A DNA stretch of 34,760 bases from Pseudomonadota bacterium (GCA_019352135.1 JABBNX010000019.1:1-34760); one strand, 5' to 3'; positions 6,936 through 17,794 are shown, numbered from the stretch's first letter. The notes: generated by a model not told the origin, from the sequence alone. Numbers and translations: made by a program.

Positions 6936-7387
6936 AGCAGGCCTCTTTCGACGAATGACAAATACCCATCTGATCCGACAATTACGTGATCAAGAACTTT
7001 TATGCCGAGGATGTCACCAGCTTCTTTCAATCGGCGAGTAATGGCAATGTCTTCACTGCTTGGCGTAGGGTCGCCGGTAGGGTGATTATGCACCAGGAGC
7101 AGAGCCGCCGCTGATGATGAACACAGAACTGTCTTGAATACCTCTCTTGGATGGACGATGGACTGGTTCAAACTGCCTACCGAAACAAGGTCTAAACATA
7201 AAATCCGATTTTTGCCATCAAGGTGAACGGTAAAGAAATGCTCCTTCGCCTCGTTATGCAAGAAACTGAATAGCTCGGCTACTTGTATACGGCCATCGTA
7301 GCGGTAAAAAAGCGCAAACACATTGGATGGCGTTTCTGAAAATATAACGCCAAGATCGACAGCGTAGCGCAACGAAGTCTGTTGCAT
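6932..7387 (-). CDS. RadC-like JAB/MPN metalloprotease-fold protein
   Basis: At 151 residues this has only the C-terminal JAB domain of the RadC/DUF2466 family and lacks the helix-hairpin-helix N-terminus of chromosomal RadC. The JAMM zinc motif is intact: H100-N-H102-P-T-G-D-P-x-P-S110-x-x-D113, with a candidate catalytic Glu at 46 or 49. Short RadC proteins are common on mobile elements, and JAB domains elsewhere remove ubiquitin-like modifiers; the biochemical role of RadC is unsettled. No good ribosome site is visible before the ATG at 7387. It is the first gene of a two-gene unit with the transglutaminase-like protein. Confidence 0.85.
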   Translation of the reverse strand: MQQTSLRYAVDLGVIFSETPSNVFALFYRYDGRIQVAELFSFLHNEAKEHFFTVHLDGKNRILCLDLVSVGSLNQSIVHPREVFKTVLCSSSAAALLLVHNHPTGDPTPSSEDIAITRRLKEAGDILGIKVLDHVIVGSDGYLSFVERGLL

Positions 7388-7406
7388 CGTATGTTATGAA
7401 AATTAC

Positions 7407-7431
7407 GGCCATCCTTCGGGGTGGCCTTTTT
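7407..7431 (+). terminator. Hairpin with TTCG tetraloop and T-run
   Basis: An 8-bp stem (7407-7414 with 7419-7426, one G-T pair) with a TTCG loop is followed by five T. It has the form of an intrinsic terminator for rightward transcription, although no complete plus-strand gene precedes it; it may be the relic of a lost gene or a block to antisense transcription from the island. Confidence 0.55.
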
Positions 7432-7611
7432 GCGTTCAAGTGAACGAGAGAATAAAAACGCTATCCCCGAAAAGTGGTGTTTTAGTGGTATTCTACAAAG
7501 ATGTGATATTGTTGACATTTTAGATGTTAACATGCTTGAAGGCCCATGGAATAAGGGTTTGCGGGGTGCTTTTGTAAGTGGCTGACATTTAAAGTATTAT
7601 TGATTTGACAT

Positions 7612-7647
7612 CAAAAAAAGAGGGGGCAGCTTGTTAGCTAACCCCCT
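7612..7647 (-). terminator. Intrinsic terminator of tRNA-Phe
   Basis: Read on the minus strand, AGGGGG (7647-7642) pairs with CCCCCT (7626-7621) around a 15-base loop, and a run of seven T (7619-7613) follows. It lies 18 bases after the tRNA 3' end. Confidence 0.7.
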
Positions 7648-7664
7648 GCTTTTCTTATGTTTTA

Positions 7665-7740
7665 TGGTGCCCAGGGACGGAATCGAACCGCCGACACGAG
7701 GATTTTCAATCCTCTGCTCTACCGACTGAGCTACCTGGGC
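7665..7740 (-). tRNA. tRNA-Phe (GAA)
   Basis: A 76-base cloverleaf with acceptor stem GCCCAGG/CCTGGGC, D-arm AGCTCAGTCGGTAGAGC, anticodon loop TTGAAAA (anticodon GAA), T-loop GGTTCGATTCC and an encoded CCA. Its 3' end is repeated at 5329 and, in degenerate form, at 3001, marking it as the attachment target of the adjacent island. The gene itself is intact. Confidence 0.97.
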
Positions 7741-7753
7741 AAAAGGACGTTCT

Positions 7754-7782
7754 TTATAATGTCTAAAGACGGCTGTTGTCAA
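7754..7782 (-). promoter_or_regulatory. tRNA-Phe promoter
   Basis: On the minus strand TTGACA (7782-7777) and TTATAA (7759-7754) are 17 bases apart, 13 bases before the mature tRNA 5' end. This is a strong sigma-70-type promoter. Confidence 0.75.
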
Positions 7783-7795
7783 TAGAAAATTATAG

Positions 7796-8869
7796 TTAGT
7801 TCGTTTTCTGCTGCATTTTTATCGGGACGTAGTTACAAAATGGCTCTTCTTCCATGTAATCGCCATATACGGCATCGGCCCGGGCGCGGCACCCGCCGCA
7901 GACATTAAGATATTCGCACTGCCCGCATTTTCCCTTGTATGATTTAAAATCGCGCAAGTCATTGAACAGCTCGGATTTCTCCCAGATTTCACGGAATGGG
8001 GTTTCTTTGACATTGCCGGCGGTGCGGTGGAAATAGGAACAGGCCTTTACATTGCCAAAACAGTCTATCAGGCAGATGGATTGTGCCGCAATGCATCCTT
8101 TTCCGCCCCCGGTGGAGAAAGTCAATGAGCGGCGCTCGAATTTAGTCCCCTCGGCCTTGGCTTTCTGTGGCACGATTCTGTAGTAGTGCGGGGCGCAAGT
8201 CGGGCGCATCAGAATGTCATCCTCCATTTTCTCCTGCTGGTAGTGCCAATCCAGGATCTCTTCATAGTCCTCTTTTGAAATAAGTTCACTCATAATCTCT
8301 TCGCCACGGCCGGTCGGAACAATCATAAACATGTACCAAGCGGTGGCACCCAGGCCTTTTGCCGTCTTGAAGGTGGCTGCGATATCAGTTTGATTGCGCT
8401 TGGTGAATGATGAATTAATCAAAAACTTTTGGCCATTTCTCCGGAAGATCTCCGCTGCCCGTACAACGCCTTCAAATGACCCGGGAGACTGGCGGAAGTT
8501 GTCATGTATTTCGGCGGTGGAGCCATCAAGAGACAGCGAAACCATTTTTATATCGGCCTGTTTCATCTTCTGGCAGATTTCATCTGTCACGAGCGAACCG
8601 TTGGTGGCCATACACATGCGCAGGCCGATGGATGTGCCGTACTCTGCCAGCTCAAAGATGTCGGGGCGCAGGAGCGGTTCGCCACCGGAAAGAACCACGA
8701 CCGGCTTGGAAAAGTCGGCAATGTCTGAAAGGAGTTTTTTCCCTTCTTCGGTTGTAAAATCACCTTCGGAGGAGGTCAGATCAGAAGAACATCGGCAGTG
8801 TACGCAGTGGAGGTTGCATCGTTGTGTTGTTTCCCACGCAATCCATTTCGGGATAAATTCTGTACTCAT
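7796..8869 (-). CDS. ahbD: Radical SAM/SPASM haem b synthase, AhbD-like
   Basis: The frame is open to 8950, but the ATG at 8869 has GGGAG five to seven bases upstream and begins the recognisable protein ('[20 protein letters not shown]'), giving 357 residues. Cys18, Cys22 and Cys25 form the CxxxCxxC site of the SAM-cleaving 4Fe-4S cluster, followed by '[12 protein letters not shown]'. The C-terminus has a SPASM-type cysteine set ('[22 protein letters not shown]', '[14 protein letters not shown]', 'PFCNY') for auxiliary clusters. The 'WIAWETT..CNL.C.HCR' opening is characteristic of AhbD, which decarboxylates the two propionates of Fe-coproporphyrin III to make haem b in the sirohaem-dependent pathway of anaerobes. 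AhbC or a NirJ-type relative is the alternative. It stands alone; the other ahb genes are outside the window. Confidence 0.75.
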   Translation of the reverse strand: MSTEFIPKWIAWETTQRCNLHCVHCRCSSDLTSSEGDFTTEEGKKLLSDIADFSKPVVVLSGGEPLLRPDIFELAEYGTSIGLRMCMATNGSLVTDEICQKMKQADIKMVSLSLDGSTAEIHDNFRQSPGSFEGVVRAAEIFRRNGQKFLINSSFTKRNQTDIAATFKTAKGLGATAWYMFMIVPTGRGEEIMSELISKEDYEEILDWHYQQEKMEDDILMRPTCAPHYYRIVPQKAKAEGTKFERRSLTFSTGGGKGCIAAQSICLIDCFGNVKACSYFHRTAGNVKETPFREIWEKSELFNDLRDFKSYKGKCGQCEYLNVCGGCRARADAVYGDYMEEEPFCNYVPIKMQQKTN

Positions 8870-8921
8870 ATGGCTCCCATACACGGTAATCAGTAAGATG
8901 GATAAACAGTTTCTTCTGAAA

Positions 8922-8950
8922 ATCGTACCTGAATGGTCAAGTAAACTCAA
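8922..8950 (-). promoter_or_regulatory. Putative ahbD promoter
   Basis: On the minus strand TTGAGT (8950-8945) and TACGAT (8927-8922) are 17 bases apart, about 50 bases before the start codon. The match is moderate. Confidence 0.35.
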
Positions 8951-9018
8951 GAATATATTCCGCCGAAAGCTCCCCTCGGTGCGTGCCGTGCCAGATTAGG
9001 AATGCTATAAACAAGCAC

Positions 9019-9047
9019 TTGCAATCAGGTTGTACGTATAGTAGTAT
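9019..9047 (+). promoter_or_regulatory. Putative promoter of the ppiD-like/purC unit
   Basis: TTGCAA (9019-9024) and TAGTAT (9042-9047) with a 17-base spacer. Predicted transcription start is about 9054, right at the foot of a GC-rich hairpin. Confidence 0.45.
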
Positions 9048-9055
9048 GACTCCCC

Positions 9056-9076
9056 CGCCGCCTTTGGCGGCGTTTT
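9056..9076 (+). terminator. GC-rich hairpin with T-run in the leader of the ppiD-like gene
   Basis: CGCCGCC (9056-9062) and GGCGGCG (9066-9072) pair perfectly around TTT and are followed by TTTT. It has terminator form for plus-strand transcription, but the nearest upstream gene is on the minus strand. If the promoter at 9019-9047 is real, the hairpin would be at the extreme 5' end of the mRNA, where it might act as a stabiliser or attenuator instead. Confidence 0.5.
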
Positions 9077-9113
9077 ACGTATTTATTACCCCCTTCTCAA
9101 GGAGTTCCAATTC

Positions 9114-10697
9114 ATGCTGAGTCTCATACGAAAGAAGAAGGAATCAATTATCATCAAATTTGTCTTTATTATCATTGTCCTTTCCTTTGTGGGCACCATT
9201 TTTCTCGTGTGGGGTAAGGGTGGAAACGGGATGGAGACGGGCAAGGGGGGGTATGCTGCAAAAGTCGACGGCACGCGAATTTCTCTTGAAGAGTACAAGA
9301 ACGCATATCAGCGTGTCAAAAATATGTATCAGCAAATTTACGGCCAGTCGATTCCCCCCGAGATGGAGAAGATGCTCGGATTGAAAAAGGTTGCGCTTAA
9401 TGGCTTGATTGATAACCTGCTGGCTATGAAGGAGGCGAAATCACTTGGAATCAAGGTTTCAAAAGATGACGTGGCCAACTCAATTGAAGCTATGCCGATG
9501 TTTCAAAAAAACGGGAAATTCAATTTTGACCAGTATCAACAGATTTTACGTTCAAACCGCATGACCGCCAAGGACTTCGAAGAAGGCCAGGAATCGGAAG
9601 TTATGCTCAATAAAGTTCACCAAATGATCAAGGATAAGGTTGTTGTTACGGATGCGGACGCTCTGGCACAATACAAAAAGGAAAATGACAAGCTTGAGCT
9701 TGAATATGTATCGTATGCCCCTTCTGATGTGGCTGCGGAGGTGAAGCTGTCCGAGGCGGATCTGACCGATTATCTGCAGAAGAATTCCAATGATTTTAAA
9801 ACCCCTGAAAAAGTTGCACTTTCATATATCCTGCTTGATCCGGCCGTGCAGGCGGCAAAAACAACGGTGTCGGAAGAGGAAATTCAAACTTTTTATCAGA
9901 AGAATATCGACCGTTGGCAGGGAAAAGACGGCATCCTTCCTTTGGCTGAAGTGAAGGAAAAGGTTAAGGCTGCGGCAATCAAGCAGAAGGCGGCCACGCA
10001 GGCTTTTGACCAGGCTGCCGATGCACTGTACAAAAACATCAAGTCGGGCGACTTGAACCTCGTTGCGGGTGTTTTGAAGCAAAAGGTTCAGGATACGGCC
10101 CTGTTTTCTGCAAATGCACCTGCTGCTCCGCTGGTTGGAGAAACGGCAGTGGTAAAGAAAGCTTTTGAGCTGAAGCAGGGAGAACTTGGCGGACCGATTG
10201 AAACCGCAAAAGGAATATATATAATCAAAGTCAAAGAGCATCAAGCAGCAGTTGTACCGCCGCTGGCTGAAATACGGGGAGCCGTTGAAGCGAAGGCAAA
10301 GGCGGCAAAAGCCGTCGAACTGGCGAAGAAAAAAGCGGAAGATGCCGCAAAACAGCTATCGGCTAAAGCACAGCTCAAAACACAATCTACCGGGAGTTTC
10401 GGTTTCTCCGCCAAGGGGGATATTCCTCATATCGGCGCCTCTCCCGAAATGATGGAAGCAGTGTTCAAGCTCTCGGCGGGACAGGCTCCTGCCACCCCGT
10501 TCAAGGTCGGCACCCGCTGGTACGCTGTTCGGGTGAAGAGCCGTACGGAAGCGCCGAAAGCCAAATTCGAAGCGATCAAGGAAGAGTTGAAGAAGAAGAT
10601 GCTTCCGAAAAAACAGGAAGAAGCGCTGAATGACTGGGTGAAAGGGTTGCGGGAAAAAGCTAAAATCGAGATTAACCAGGCGCTGATCGCCGAATAA
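9114..10697 (+). CDS. PpiD-like inner-membrane-anchored periplasmic chaperone lacking a clear parvulin domain
   Basis: The ATG follows AAGGAG with eight bases spacing; product 527 residues. A single membrane anchor (about residues 11-33) leads to a SurA/PpiD-type N-domain ('GYAAKVDGTRISLEEYKNAYQRV' to about 215). In PpiD a PpiC-type prolyl isomerase domain comes next, but here 'EEEIQTFYQKNIDRW' runs almost directly into 'LPLAEVKEKVKAAAI', which in PpiD lies after the isomerase. The rest looks like two diverged copies of the post-isomerase module (about 270-395 and 395-515), each with a 'FELKQGELGGPIET..GIYIIKVKEH'-like segment. It is thus likely a holdase for proteins leaving the Sec translocon without isomerase activity. 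purC follows after 13 bases. Confidence 0.8.
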   Translation: MLSLIRKKKESIIIKFVFIIIVLSFVGTIFLVWGKGGNGMETGKGGYAAKVDGTRISLEEYKNAYQRVKNMYQQIYGQSIPPEMEKMLGLKKVALNGLIDNLLAMKEAKSLGIKVSKDDVANSIEAMPMFQKNGKFNFDQYQQILRSNRMTAKDFEEGQESEVMLNKVHQMIKDKVVVTDADALAQYKKENDKLELEYVSYAPSDVAAEVKLSEADLTDYLQKNSNDFKTPEKVALSYILLDPAVQAAKTTVSEEEIQTFYQKNIDRWQGKDGILPLAEVKEKVKAAAIKQKAATQAFDQAADALYKNIKSGDLNLVAGVLKQKVQDTALFSANAPAAPLVGETAVVKKAFELKQGELGGPIETAKGIYIIKVKEHQAAVVPPLAEIRGAVEAKAKAAKAVELAKKKAEDAAKQLSAKAQLKTQSTGSFGFSAKGDIPHIGASPEMMEAVFKLSAGQAPATPFKVGTRWYAVRVKSRTEAPKAKFEAIKEELKKKMLPKKQEEALNDWVKGLREKAKIEINQALIAE

Positions 10698-10710
10698 ATA
10701 GGAGACCGAT

Positions 10711-11601
10711 ATGTCAAAACTTGTTATGCAAACCGACTTTCCCGGTTTAAACCTGATAGCTCGCGGCAAGGTGCGTGATATTTATGATCTTGGCGAAACA
10801 CTACTATTGGTGACTTCTGATAGAATCTCGGCATTTGATGTAATAATGAATGAGCCGATCCCTGATAAAGGTTTTGTGCTGACGCAAATTTCGGCCTTCT
10901 GGTTCCGCCAGATGGAGGATATTGTTCCTAACCACATAATTTCCGTCGATGTGGCCGACTATCCGGCCGAATGCCAGCCGTACGCTGATATTCTCGAAGG
11001 GCGATCGATGCTGGTCAAAAAAGCAAAGCCCCTGCCGGTCGAATGTATCGTGCGTGGATATGTTTCCGGATCGGGGTGGAAGGATTACAAGGCAACCGGT
11101 GCAATCAGCGGGATTAAGCTGCCTGCAGGTCTGAAAGAATCGGATCGTCTGCCGGAAGCAATTTTCACTCCTTCTACGAAAGCTGACCTCGGCGCTCATG
11201 ATGAAACCATCACCTTTGAAAAGATGGTTGAAATCTGCGGCCGTGACCTGGCAGAAAAGGCCCGTGAATATACCATTAAAATTTACAACCGTGCGCGTGA
11301 TCTGGCCGATAAAAAAGGAATTATTATCGCTGATACCAAGTTTGAGTTTGGTGTGTATGACGGTGAGCTTATTATCATCGACGAATGCATGACCCCTGAT
11401 TCAAGCCGGTTCTGGCTCAAAGAAGCATATCAGCCGGGCGGCCCGCAGCCAAGTTTCGATAAACAGTTTTTGCGGGATTACCTTGAAACTCTTGACTGGG
11501 GGAAGTGCGCTCCTGCACCGGTCCTGCCGCAGGAAATCCTGGATAAGACAGCAGATAAATACCGGGAAGCGCTGCAGAAGATTGCCGGAATAACAGTATA
11601 A
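10711..11601 (+). CDS. purC: Phosphoribosylaminoimidazole-succinocarboxamide synthase
   Basis: PurC joins aspartate to CAIR using ATP in step eight of purine synthesis (cytoplasm). The 296 residues belong to the long form of the family. Visible hallmarks are '[29 protein letters not shown]' for the nucleotide-binding N-domain, '[18 protein letters not shown]', '[28 protein letters not shown]' with metal and ATP ligands. AGGAG precedes the ATG. It is 13 bases after the PpiD-like gene, so the two are probably co-transcribed. Confidence 0.97.
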   Translation: MSKLVMQTDFPGLNLIARGKVRDIYDLGETLLLVTSDRISAFDVIMNEPIPDKGFVLTQISAFWFRQMEDIVPNHIISVDVADYPAECQPYADILEGRSMLVKKAKPLPVECIVRGYVSGSGWKDYKATGAISGIKLPAGLKESDRLPEAIFTPSTKADLGAHDETITFEKMVEICGRDLAEKAREYTIKIYNRARDLADKKGIIIADTKFEFGVYDGELIIIDECMTPDSSRFWLKEAYQPGGPQPSFDKQFLRDYLETLDWGKCAPAPVLPQEILDKTADKYREALQKIAGITV

Positions 11602-11640
11602 GAGATCTGCAGTTCCGCCTCATTTTTACTGGCCGGTATC

Positions 11641-11668
11641 TTGACAATGGGTAATTGTACGGTAATCT
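11641..11668 (+). promoter_or_regulatory. Promoter of the SAP-like small gene
   Basis: A perfect TTGACA (11641-11646) and TAATCT (11663-11668) with a 16-base spacer, about 45 bases before the start codon. Confidence 0.6.
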
Positions 11669-11713
11669 ACAGGGGATGCGCAACCCATACCACGGCACTC
11701 AGGAGAATCCGAA

Positions 11714-11893
11714 ATGAAGCTTGAAGAAATTAAGGAAATCGCAAAGCAGAATAATATAAAAGCCGGCAAATTGAAAAAAGCGGAACTGGTGAGAGTTATA
11801 CAGGCGGCTGAAGGAAACGAAGTGTGTTTTGAGAGCGGCAGGGTAAATGAATGTGGACAGGAAGGGTGTCTCTGGCGCGCAGACTGTCGATAA
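11714..11893 (+). CDS. Small SAP-like protein with C-terminal cysteines
   Basis: A 59-residue protein (start 'MKLEEIKEIAKQNNIKAGKL') with AGGAG eight bases before the ATG and its own promoter. The first 35 residues have the two-helix SAP/Rho-N pattern ('LEEIKEIAKQNNIKAGKLKKAELVRVIQ'-type spacing of Leu, Ile and Lys), a nucleic-acid-binding fold. The tail holds four cysteines (CF, ECGQEGC, DC at the C-terminus) that could bind a metal. Similar short proteins occur, as I recall, in Geobacter relatives, with no known function. A 17-bp hairpin follows immediately. It was found by direct translation and is shorter than usual gene-calling limits. Confidence 0.75.
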   Translation: MKLEEIKEIAKQNNIKAGKLKKAELVRVIQAAEGNEVCFESGRVNECGQEGCLWRADCR

Positions 11894-11901
11894 AAAGAAA
11901 T

Positions 11902-11952
11902 GAAACTTGCATGCAGGGACGCTCGCGGTCTGCGCCCCTGCATGCAAGTTTC
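11902..11952. terminator. Perfect 17-bp hairpin between convergent genes
   Basis: GAAACTTGCATGCAGGG (11902-11918) and its exact complement (11936-11952) flank a GC-rich 17-base loop. AT-rich flanks (AAAAAG on the left, giving a T-run on the minus strand) allow it to serve as a terminator for the haemerythrin gene on the minus strand and perhaps for the SAP-like gene on the plus strand. The stem is unusually long and exact for a plain terminator, so it may also be a member of a dispersed palindromic repeat. Confidence 0.65.
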
Positions 11953-12360
11953 TCAATGCTTTTGAGATTGGATGTACGTTCCCAACTCCTTGTCGACTTT
12001 GGAAATGTGGTTCAGCAGCCATTTCAGAAGCATGTTGTTTGTTTCGACAACATGATGGGTGGAAACGCCTTCCAATGTGGTTTCCGCTTCCAGAGTGTTG
12101 ATCTGGTCAATAAAATACTTGTGCTGCGCAAGATGGGCATCATAATCGGGGTAATGGTGCCGGCGCTGAAGCTCTTCCTCGTCACTGAAATGGGAATGAA
12201 CGTACTCCCCAAGAAACGTCTGCAACTTTTTCAGTTCTTCAACTCCCTTGCCTGATTGACACGCATTCAGCAGTCTGTCAAAACGAACAAGAAGCTCCTT
12301 GTGTTGATTGTCGATTGCTTCAACGCCGATAGATAACGATTCTCTCCACTGTATACCCAT
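11953..12360 (-). CDS. Bacteriohaemerythrin
   Basis: The 135 residues show the full di-iron ligand set of single-domain haemerythrins: His20 (DNQHKEL), His57 and Glu61 (HSHFSDEE), His76 and His80 (HYPDYDAHLAQH), His118 and Asp123 (NHISKVD). Such proteins bind O2 (or NO) reversibly in the cytoplasm and are frequent in anaerobes exposed to oxygen. AGGAAGG precedes the ATG. It lies 19 bases after the Lon-like protease and is probably the last gene of that operon; a joint role in stress response is inference. Confidence 0.95.
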   Translation of the reverse strand: MGIQWRESLSIGVEAIDNQHKELLVRFDRLLNACQSGKGVEELKKLQTFLGEYVHSHFSDEEELQRRHHYPDYDAHLAQHKYFIDQINTLEAETTLEGVSTHHVVETNNMLLKWLLNHISKVDKELGTYIQSQKH

Positions 12361-12379
12361 GATATAATCCTTCCTCGAT

Positions 12380-14818
12380 TTATTCAGTTTCTGTCTTTTT
12401 TAAGACGCTCCGCTTCTTGGTTTTTGGTTTCAGCTTTTGTTCCCTCAACAGCTCTTCCATTGCCCGTAAACGATCGTCAATCCGCTGGTAAATGGATCCT
12501 TTAGGAAACCTCCCGTGTTTACCTCGTTGCCCTGCCTTGGCCCCGGTAAGGATTTCAATCCCCTGTTCGATAGTCTCTACACTCCAGATATGGAAGAGCC
12601 CGGTATCAACCGCCTGAACGACATCTTCGTGCAGCATGAGATGGCGCTCATTCGTCTTCGGGATCATGACCCCCTGCTGTCCCGTCAGTCCCTGGGCCCG
12701 GCAGACGGCAAAGAATCCTTCAATCTTATGATTAACCCCGCCTATTGCCTGAACCATGCCACGCTGATTAACGCTGCCGGTCACCGCAATCCCCTGTTTG
12801 ATGGCAACGCCGGAAAGAGCCGAAAGGAGCGCGTAAAGTTCAGTCGAAGAGGCGCTGTCTCCCTCTATGCCGTCGTAGGACTGCTCGAAGCAGATTGATG
12901 CCGACAATGACAGCGGCCGTTCTGATGCAAAGGTACCTCCCAGATAGCCGGTAAGGATCAGGACTCCCTTGTCGTGGATCGGCCCCGAGAGTTTGACTTC
13001 GCGTTCGATGTTGATCATTCCGTCCTGACCGGTATACACAGTTGCAGTGATGCGGGTGGGTCGGCCGAAGGTGTGATCCCCGAGGCCGATGACCGACAGG
13101 CCGTTGATCTGTCCGACAACGGAGCCCGAGGTATCCACCATGATGGTTCCATCCTCGTACAACTCCTGCATCCGTTCTTCAATGCGGTTAACGCGATAAA
13201 GGCTTTCTTCCGCAGCGGAACGAACGTCGTCACCACTGATGATGGTATGTCCGGCTTTCGTAGCCCAGAAACTGATCTCGCGGATAAAATCGGCGATTTC
13301 CATAAACTGGGACGAGAGCTTTGACTGGTCGTCAGCCATGCGAGCGGTATGTTCCAACAGAGCCGCAACTCCACTTTTGTGAAACGGCAGCAAACCTTCA
13401 GCGCGGCAGTGGCTGGCAACGAACAATGAATAATCGTGCATGATTTCAGGTGTTCGGGACACTCGGCTGTCAAACTCCGCCTTTACTTTAAAAAACTTGC
13501 GATAATCAGGATCAAGATGAAAAAGGAGGTAATAAATCCAGGGAGTCCCGATCAGCACAATTTTTGCGCGCATCTGAACCGGCTCCGGCTTGAGCGAAAC
13601 CATGGTCATGAAGCGGTATTGCTCCAGCACATCCTCAATCCTGATCTCGTTATTGCGGATACAGCGCTTCAAGGAATCCCAGACAAAAGGATTTATCAGT
13701 ACTTCGCGGGCGTCGATAACCAGATAGCCGCCGTTGGCGCGATGCAGGGCGCCGGCCCGGATCATTGTAAAGTCGGTAACCGCCACGCCACCGTACTGCA
13801 TGACATGTTCGATCCTCCCGAAGAGGTTGTTGTACGTCGGGTTTGATTCGAAAACAACCGGGGCCCCATCGGTAGCCTTGTTGTCTACAAGCACATTTAC
13901 CTGGTAGCGTTCAAAGGTCGGCTCCTGGCGCGGCATCTTGATACCGGGAATCTGCGGCTGAGTCGGCTGTGGTTTGAAATCATCAAGGGTGTTCAGTATG
14001 TCCTCCTGGACAGACTCCAGGTATGTCAGTACTTTCTCAAGATCACGGTATTTCTCTCTCACCGGATCGAGGCGGTGCCCCAGGCAGGACATTACAACAT
14101 CACGATCTGCCTGGGATAGAGCTTCCTTGGTGACTTTTTCCTGTTCGCGGACCTGGCGCAAGACCTCATTCAGCTGTTCTGTCAGCGCCTTTCCCTGCTT
14201 TTCAAGCTTCTGCCGCTTCTTTTCGTTGAGGGCGTCATATTCTTCCTGAGTATAGTTGCGACCAGCCTTCTGGGGCACAATCACGAGCCCGGAAACCGTT
14301 CTCTGTAGTGAAAATCCCAGTTTTTCAGCAGCCTTTTCCAACCCCTGAAATAAATCATTTGAAGCTGACTGATAGTTGTCGAGCAGTTCGGCGCGCTTGT
14401 TTTCATATTCACTACTTTCAAGCGCTTTGGGTATGTCCTTGCGAAAGGCCTCAATCAACTCTTTCATGTCTGCTGCCAGTTCGCTTCCTTTCCCGGCGGG
14501 GACATCAAGCGAAATTGCAGAGTCGGAATCCTTGAAGTTGTTGACATAGACCCAGTCATGCGGTTGCGGTTCACTCTTGGCCCGTTTGCTGAGGATACTG
14601 GCGATAGTTGTCGTTCTACCGGTGCCGGTTTCGCCGGACACATACAAATTGAAGCCGGAACCATCGACTCCCAAACCGAATTCTATTGAACGGAGTGCCC
14701 GTTTCTGGCCGATCGCAGCATTGAAATCAGGAAGCTCTGTCGTTGTATCAAAACCAAGAAGGTCAGGATCACAGTGCCAACGCAGTTTATCGGCAGGGAT
14801 GAGGCGGGATTCAGGCAT
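12380..14818 (-). CDS. Lon-family (S16) AAA+ protease, LonB/AAA_32 type
   Basis: An upstream in-frame start at 14878 exists, but the ATG at 14818 has AAGGAG at six bases, giving 812 residues. An N-terminal region of the 'ATP-dependent Lon-like' family carries the P-loop G62-ETGTGRT-69, where the usual Lys is Arg68; as I recall Arg is normal in this subfamily. A coiled-coil insertion spans about 150-260, then an AAA+ core ('GGYLVIDAREVL' as Walker B-like). The protease domain at the C-terminus has the Ser655-Lys698 dyad ('EGDSASSTELYALLSALSG' and 'GMVQAIGGVNHKIEGF'). Members degrade or remodel cytosolic proteins. It follows the HD-domain gene by 56 bases and precedes the haemerythrin gene. Confidence 0.93.
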   Translation of the reverse strand: MPESRLIPADKLRWHCDPDLLGFDTTTELPDFNAAIGQKRALRSIEFGLGVDGSGFNLYVSGETGTGRTTTIASILSKRAKSEPQPHDWVYVNNFKDSDSAISLDVPAGKGSELAADMKELIEAFRKDIPKALESSEYENKRAELLDNYQSASNDLFQGLEKAAEKLGFSLQRTVSGLVIVPQKAGRNYTQEEYDALNEKKRQKLEKQGKALTEQLNEVLRQVREQEKVTKEALSQADRDVVMSCLGHRLDPVREKYRDLEKVLTYLESVQEDILNTLDDFKPQPTQPQIPGIKMPRQEPTFERYQVNVLVDNKATDGAPVVFESNPTYNNLFGRIEHVMQYGGVAVTDFTMIRAGALHRANGGYLVIDAREVLINPFVWDSLKRCIRNNEIRIEDVLEQYRFMTMVSLKPEPVQMRAKIVLIGTPWIYYLLFHLDPDYRKFFKVKAEFDSRVSRTPEIMHDYSLFVASHCRAEGLLPFHKSGVAALLEHTARMADDQSKLSSQFMEIADFIREISFWATKAGHTIISGDDVRSAAEESLYRVNRIEERMQELYEDGTIMVDTSGSVVGQINGLSVIGLGDHTFGRPTRITATVYTGQDGMINIEREVKLSGPIHDKGVLILTGYLGGTFASERPLSLSASICFEQSYDGIEGDSASSTELYALLSALSGVAIKQGIAVTGSVNQRGMVQAIGGVNHKIEGFFAVCRAQGLTGQQGVMIPKTNERHLMLHEDVVQAVDTGLFHIWSVETIEQGIEILTGAKAGQRGKHGRFPKGSIYQRIDDRLRAMEELLREQKLKPKTKKRSVLKKTETE

Positions 14819-14874
14819 CAGGGACTCCTTTGGATTAATGCAATCCGGCATTGTGTAAAGCGGATGTGGATATG

Positions 14875-17779
<2,905 letters not shown>

Positions 17780-17794
17780 CGAGAGGAACTCTTC

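Larger units (their letters stand above)
7388..7664. other. Non-coding stretch between radC-like gene and tRNA-Phe
   Basis: I see no convincing gene here. It holds a hairpin with a TTCG loop (7407-7426) followed by TTTTT, an inverted repeat CGTTCA-AG-TGAACG (7433-7446) that could be an operator, and the tRNA terminator (7612-7647). In tRNA-targeted islands an integrase gene is normally found at this position; none is present. Confidence 0.6.

Noticed and set aside
7431-7578. Short plus-strand open stretch next to the tRNA as an integrase remnant
   Set aside because: About 45 codons were translated by hand; no tyrosine-recombinase motif (R..H-x-x-R..Y) is visible, so there is no support.
14629-14636. 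Lon-like Walker A with Arg for Lys as a defect
   Set aside because: This substitution is, as far as I recall, normal in this Lon-like subfamily, and the Ser-Lys protease dyad is intact.
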